A stretch of DNA of 9,053 bases from Alphaproteobacteria bacterium. Lineage in GTDB: Bacteria > Pseudomonadota > Alphaproteobacteria > RF32 > CAG-239. Location of the stretch: the NCBI GenBank assembly GCA_017958895.1, contig JAGDBT010000093.1, positions 1-9,053 on the forward strand, given 5' to 3'. The notes under the pieces were generated by a model. That model searched no databases. It saw nothing but the letters and a program-made list of their open reading frames with translations, and was not told the DNA's origin. Of the stretch, positions 6,227 through 9,053 are shown piece after piece. The stretch's first letter is position 1. The number at the start of each line of letters is the position of its first letter. The position numbers and the translations under genes are program-made.

Positions 6227-8449
6227 ATGGTTGAAGAAAACGCAAAAATAAAAGATGTGCAATTCGGTGAAGAGCTGAGTAAACGCTATTTATCGTATGC
6301 CATGTCAACCATTGTATCTCGTTCCTTACCTGATGTACGTGACGGCTTAAAACCGGTGCATCGCCGTTTGATGTATGCTATGCGCCAGTTGCATCTTGAT
6401 CCGAAAAACGGTTATAAAAAATGTGCCCGAGTGGTCGGTGATGTTATCGGTAAATATCATCCGCACGGCGATAGCGCGGTTTATGGCGCCATGGTGCGCT
6501 TGGCACAAGATTTTTCGGTACGTTATCCGTTGGTTGACGGGCAGGGAAATTTTGGTAACATTGACGGAGACGGTGCGGCCGCTATGCGTTATACCGAGGC
6601 AAAATTAACCGATTTTGCCATGGATTTAATGGATGGCTTAAATGATGATGCCGTTGATTTTGTTGATACTTATGACGGCGAAGACAGTGAACCGGCGGTT
6701 ATGCCGGCTATGGTTCCGAATTTACTCTGCAACGGCTCAATGGGAATTGCCGTTGGTATGGCAACCAATATTCCGCCGCATAACCTGAGTGAGTTAAGCG
6801 ATGCGCTGTTATATTTGATTGAACATCCGGATTGTGATGATGAGCCGTTGGTCAGACGTCTTAAAGGACCGGATTTTCCGACCGGCGGAGTTATTGTGGA
6901 TTCCTTTGAAACGATTTTGAATAATTACAAACAAGGAAAAGGCAATTTCCGTATTCGCGCCAAATGGACAACCGAAGATTTGGGACACGGGCAATATCAA
7001 ATAGTGGTTACGGAGATACCGTATCAGGTTGTAAAATCCAAGTTGATTGAAAAAATAGCCGAGTTATTGCTGAATAAAAAAATTCCTTTCTTGGGCGATA
7101 TACGAGATGAATCGGCACAAGATATACGTATTGTCTTAGAGCCGAAAAATCGCACGATTGATGCGGCGGTGCTGATGGAACAGCTGTTCAGACAAACCGA
7201 TATGGAAGCCAAATTCAATATGAATATGAATGTGTTGGATTTGGACGGCGTACCGAGAGTTATGTGCATTAAAGAAGTTTTGCACGATTATTTAATTCAT
7301 CGCAATCAGGTATTTTTGCGCAAGGTTAATTATCGATTGGGCAAAATCAATGCCCGACTGGAAATTTTGGAAGGTTATCTTATTGCTTATCTCAATCTGG
7401 ATGAAGTTATTCATATCATCCGCACGGAAGATGAACCGAAGGCCAAATTGATGAAGACTTTCAAATTGACCGATAATCAGACAGAGGCAATTTTGAATAT
7501 GAAGTTGCGTAATTTGCGCAAACTTGATGAAGAAGAAATCAACAATGAACATAAAGAATTGTTGGAAGAAAAAGCCGGTTTGGAACTCTTGTCGCGCGAT
7601 GAAAATAAACGTTGGGAAGCAATTGCCGAAGAAATTAAACGTACCAAAGAAAAATACGGCAAAAAAACAGCTTTAGGTCGTCGACGCACGGAATTTGCGG
7701 AAGTAGCCGAGGATATTGATGTTCCTTTAGAGGCTATGATTGAAAAAGAGCCGATAACGGTTATCTTGTCGCAAAAAGGTTGGATACGTTGCCTTAAAGG
7801 CTATGCCGACTTGGCGGAAAACTTTAAATTTAAGGAAGATGATGCTTTGGCTTTTGCTGTACACGCGCAAACCACCGATAAAATCGTTTTGTTGGATAAT
7901 AAAGGCAAGTTCTTTAATATTGCGGCAAATGACATTCCGAGCGGACGCGGTTTCGGTCAGCCGGTGCGGTTGATGGTGGATTTAGGTAACAATGACGAGG
8001 TTGTTTCCATGTTTGTTTATGAACCGGGAGCCAGTTATTTAATTGCTACCGATAAAGCGTATGGTTTTGTGGTTGATGAAAATCATATTTTAGCGCAAAC
8101 CCGCAACGGCCGTAAAATTATGAATGTGGTCGACAATGAGAATGTAAAATTCTGTGTTAAGATGACCGGTGATTATGTGGCAATTGTGGGAGAAAACCGC
8201 AAGATGTTGGTCTTCAAGGCGGAGGAAATTCCTTCCATGGCACGCGGACACGGTGTGTTGTTGCAAAAATATAAAGACGGCCATATTACCGATATTCAAA
8301 TTTTTAAGGGTGAAGAGGGGTTCAGTTATAATCGCGCCGGCGGTATCAGTACGGAAAAAGAATTACTGACCTGGCTCGGACATCGTGCGCAAGTCGGCAA
8401 ACTCGTACCGTTCGGCTTCCCGAAAAATAACAAGTTTTTCAAAGATTAA
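6227..8449 (+). CDS. parC: DNA topoisomerase IV subunit A (ParC)
   Basis: ParC is the DNA-cutting subunit of topoisomerase IV, which with ParE unlinks replicated chromosomes. The 740 residues cover the whole family length. The winged-helix/tower part includes SRSLPDVRDGLKPVHRR (31-47), GKYHPHGDS (75-83), LVDGQGNFGNIDGDG (102-116) and the active-site Tyr122 next to Arg121, then IPPHN (182-186). A long charged helical region spans about 360-490. The C-terminal beta-pinwheel begins near 500 with QKGWIRCLKG (516-525). That motif, and the absence of a GyrA box (QRRGGKG type), separates it from GyrA. AAGGTGAG at 6216-6223 places the ribosome at ATG 6227. At the quinolone-determining positions, Ser83 equals E. 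coli Ser80, while Gly87 sits where E. coli has Glu84. It is the last gene of the operon; parE is not in the window. Confidence 0.96.
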   Translation: MVEENAKIKDVQFGEELSKRYLSYAMSTIVSRSLPDVRDGLKPVHRRLMYAMRQLHLDPKNGYKKCARVVGDVIGKYHPHGDSAVYGAMVRLAQDFSVRYPLVDGQGNFGNIDGDGAAAMRYTEAKLTDFAMDLMDGLNDDAVDFVDTYDGEDSEPAVMPAMVPNLLCNGSMGIAVGMATNIPPHNLSELSDALLYLIEHPDCDDEPLVRRLKGPDFPTGGVIVDSFETILNNYKQGKGNFRIRAKWTTEDLGHGQYQIVVTEIPYQVVKSKLIEKIAELLLNKKIPFLGDIRDESAQDIRIVLEPKNRTIDAAVLMEQLFRQTDMEAKFNMNMNVLDLDGVPRVMCIKEVLHDYLIHRNQVFLRKVNYRLGKINARLEILEGYLIAYLNLDEVIHIIRTEDEPKAKLMKTFKLTDNQTEAILNMKLRNLRKLDEEEINNEHKELLEEKAGLELLSRDENKRWEAIAEEIKRTKEKYGKKTALGRRRTEFAEVAEDIDVPLEAMIEKEPITVILSQKGWIRCLKGYADLAENFKFKEDDALAFAVHAQTTDKIVLLDNKGKFFNIAANDIPSGRGFGQPVRLMVDLGNNDEVVSMFVYEPGASYLIATDKAYGFVVDENHILAQTRNGRKIMNVVDNENVKFCVKMTGDYVAIVGENRKMLVFKAEEIPSMARGHGVLLQKYKDGHITDIQIFKGEEGFSYNRAGGISTEKELLTWLGHRAQVGKLVPFGFPKNNKFFKD

Positions 8450-8463
8450 ATTATATCTTTAAA

Positions 8464-8507
8464 AAAACTTAGCTCCTTAAATTAATAATTGTAAGGAGCT
8501 AAGTTTT
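8464..8507. terminator. Terminator-like 16-bp stem after parC
   Basis: AAAACTTAGCTCCTTA (8464-8479) and TAAGGAGCTAAGTTTT (8492-8507) are perfect 16-bp inverted repeats with a 12-nt AT-rich loop, 14 bp after the parC stop. On the + strand only four Ts (8504-8507) follow the GC-containing stem before ATGATTCG. On the - strand the stem is followed by seven Ts (complement of 8461-8467). It probably ends the operon. The short + strand T-run may have been cut by the insertion that begins here. Confidence 0.75.
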
Positions 8508-8524
8508 ATGATTCGAACGTAACA

Positions 8525-8544
8525 CTACCTGCGTGAGCAGGTAG
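8525..8544 (+). repeat. Left subterminal hairpin of the IS200-like element
   Basis: CTACCTGC (8525-8532), loop GTGA (8533-8536), GCAGGTAG (8537-8544): a perfect 8-bp stem with a GNRA-type tetraloop. It shares the GCGTGAGC core with the right-end hairpin while the outer stem differs. In this family such hairpins are the single-strand binding sites of TnpA. It lies 38 bp before the tnpA ATG and would also be transcribed in the leader. Confidence 0.85.
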
Positions 8545-8582
8545 ATGTAGACAATCCTAAATCTTCGCGCTATAGTGTCGGT

Positions 8583-9023
8583 ATGGAAGAAGTAAAGTAT
8601 AGTAAACAGAGTAACTGCGTGTATCACTGCCACTATCATATCGTGATAGTGACAAAATACCGCAAGAAGATATTTAACGCCGGAGTATATGGATTTTTTA
8701 AGAAACGGTTATTAGAGATACAAGAACACTACCCACAAATATACTTCATAGAGCAAAATCACGACAGAGACCATATACATCTATTAGTTTCGATACCACC
8801 GAAAATGAGTGTGGGTAGTGTTGTTCGCATAATAAAATCCAACACAGCGAGAGATTTGAAGAAGCAATATCCGTTTCTTAAAAAATGCTATTTCGGCACA
8901 CAAAGCGTGTGGTCAGATGGGTATTTTGTCAGTACCGTAGGGGTTAATGAGGCAGTGATACAACGCTATATAGAATATCAAGGACGCGAAGATTTAGGAC
9001 AAGCTTGGCTTGACCTAAAATGA
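8583..9023 (+). CDS. tnpA: IS200/IS605-family Y1 HUH transposase TnpA
   Basis: TnpA moves its element as a single-stranded circle, cutting with one tyrosine. The 146 residues are a normal length for the family. The HUH motif is HIH (64-66) within RDHIHLLVSIPP (62-73), and the catalytic tyrosine is Tyr129 in VIQRYIEYQ (125-133), with Gln133 as the usual partner residue. KYRKKIF (25-31), SNTARDLKKQYP (86-97) and VWSDGYFVSTVG (109-120) also match IS200-type transposases. No clear Shine-Dalgarno precedes ATG 8583, which fits the poor translation known for IS200. Codon use is unlike the host genes: 11 of 12 isoleucines are ATA, one is ATC and none is ATT, whereas parC and recJ use ATT heavily. The frame is intact with both motifs present, so it may be active. 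Its TGA lies 2 bp before the right-end hairpin. Confidence 0.95.
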   Translation: MEEVKYSKQSNCVYHCHYHIVIVTKYRKKIFNAGVYGFFKKRLLEIQEHYPQIYFIEQNHDRDHIHLLVSIPPKMSVGSVVRIIKSNTARDLKKQYPFLKKCYFGTQSVWSDGYFVSTVGVNEAVIQRYIEYQGREDLGQAWLDLK

Positions 9024-9025
9024 TA

Positions 9026-9045
9026 CCACCGGCGTGAGCCGGTGG
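9026..9045 (+). repeat. Right subterminal hairpin of the IS200-like element
   Basis: CCACCGGC (9026-9033), loop GTGA (9034-9037), GCCGGTGG (9038-9045): a perfect 8-bp stem. The loop and flanking GC pairs equal those of the left hairpin, but the rest of the stem differs. It begins 2 bp after the tnpA stop and ends 8 bp before the window end. It has no T-tract, so a transposase binding site is the better reading than a terminator. Confidence 0.85.
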
Positions 9046-9053
9046 AGTTTCAT

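Larger units (their letters stand above)
8510..9053 (+). mobile_element. IS200/IS605-family insertion sequence, tnpA only
   Basis: The element holds one Y1 transposase gene and has subterminal hairpins at both ends instead of terminal inverted repeats, as this family does. The left hairpin is at 8525-8544 and the right one at 9026-9045; both have the loop GTGA. By analogy with IS608, GATA (9022-9025) just 5' of the right hairpin could be the right guide and TCAT (9050-9053) the right cleavage site, which would put the right tip at the window end. The left tip is less clear. AACA (8521-8524) could be the left guide and a TTAT at 8506-8509 the target/left cleavage site, so 8510 is used here as the first base. 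Both boundaries are inference; the left one could shift by about 10 bp. No tnpB is present inside. Confidence 0.8.

Noticed and set aside
8441..8460. AAAGAT / ATCTTT inverted repeat around the parC stop.
   Set aside because: Only 6 AT-rich pairs with an 8-nt loop; the adjacent 16-bp stem is a far better terminator.
8506..8522. On the - strand GTTCGAATC resembles a tRNA T-loop, with a near T-stem around it.
   Set aside because: No matching acceptor, D or anticodon arms are found at tRNA spacing; the neighbouring stem is 8 bp with a 4-nt loop. It is more likely a chance match at the element edge.
8525..9045. The two GTGA hairpins as a CRISPR or REP array.
   Set aside because: There are only two copies, their stems differ and they flank a transposase gene; IS200/IS605 element ends explain them fully.

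Overview
The window is a 9 kb piece of an AT-rich Gram-negative chromosome. KdsA (Kdo synthesis), PagP (outer-membrane lipid A palmitoylation), OmpA-like and glucan-modifying proteins all imply an LPS-bearing outer membrane. A recO-parC pair, the SPKSGRAVC stretch of RecO and the NIDGDGAAAMRYTE stretch of ParC resemble Alphaproteobacteria. The low GC and the gene mix suggest a host-associated or gut lineage of that class. This placement is inference from recognised motifs, not from a database search.

Left part (1-1175). The window opens inside the 3' end of an OpgB/MdoB-like phosphoglycerol transferase on the + strand. A hairpin terminator that works in both directions follows. A small DUF192 envelope protein gene on the - strand converges on it. 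Between the DUF192 gene and the next + strand gene lies a 187-bp divergent promoter region with candidate promoters for both directions and two inverted repeats that overlap them.

Central part (1176-8449). Seven + strand genes are packed with overlaps or gaps of at most 22 bp and look like one operon: OmpA-like lipoprotein, recJ, DUF502 membrane protein, pagP, kdsA, recO, parC. The set mixes envelope functions (OmpA-like lipoprotein, PagP, KdsA, DUF502) with DNA maintenance (RecJ and RecO of the RecFOR repair pathway, and topoisomerase IV subunit A). A strong 16-bp stem lies just after parC.

Right part (about 8510-9053). An IS200/IS605-family element carries a single Y1 HUH transposase (tnpA). 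It is flanked by two subterminal hairpins with different stems but the same GTGA loop. It sits directly against the parC terminator, apparently in or next to its T-tract, and its codon use differs sharply from the host genes. The right tip of the element coincides with, or lies very near, the window end.

I found no convincing wholly new system. The points most worth a second look are pagP embedded in a housekeeping operon, an OmpA-like domain without its usual peptidoglycan-binding Asp, palindromes over both divergent promoters, a Gly at the quinolone-relevant acidic position of ParC, and the fine structure of the IS200-like element.
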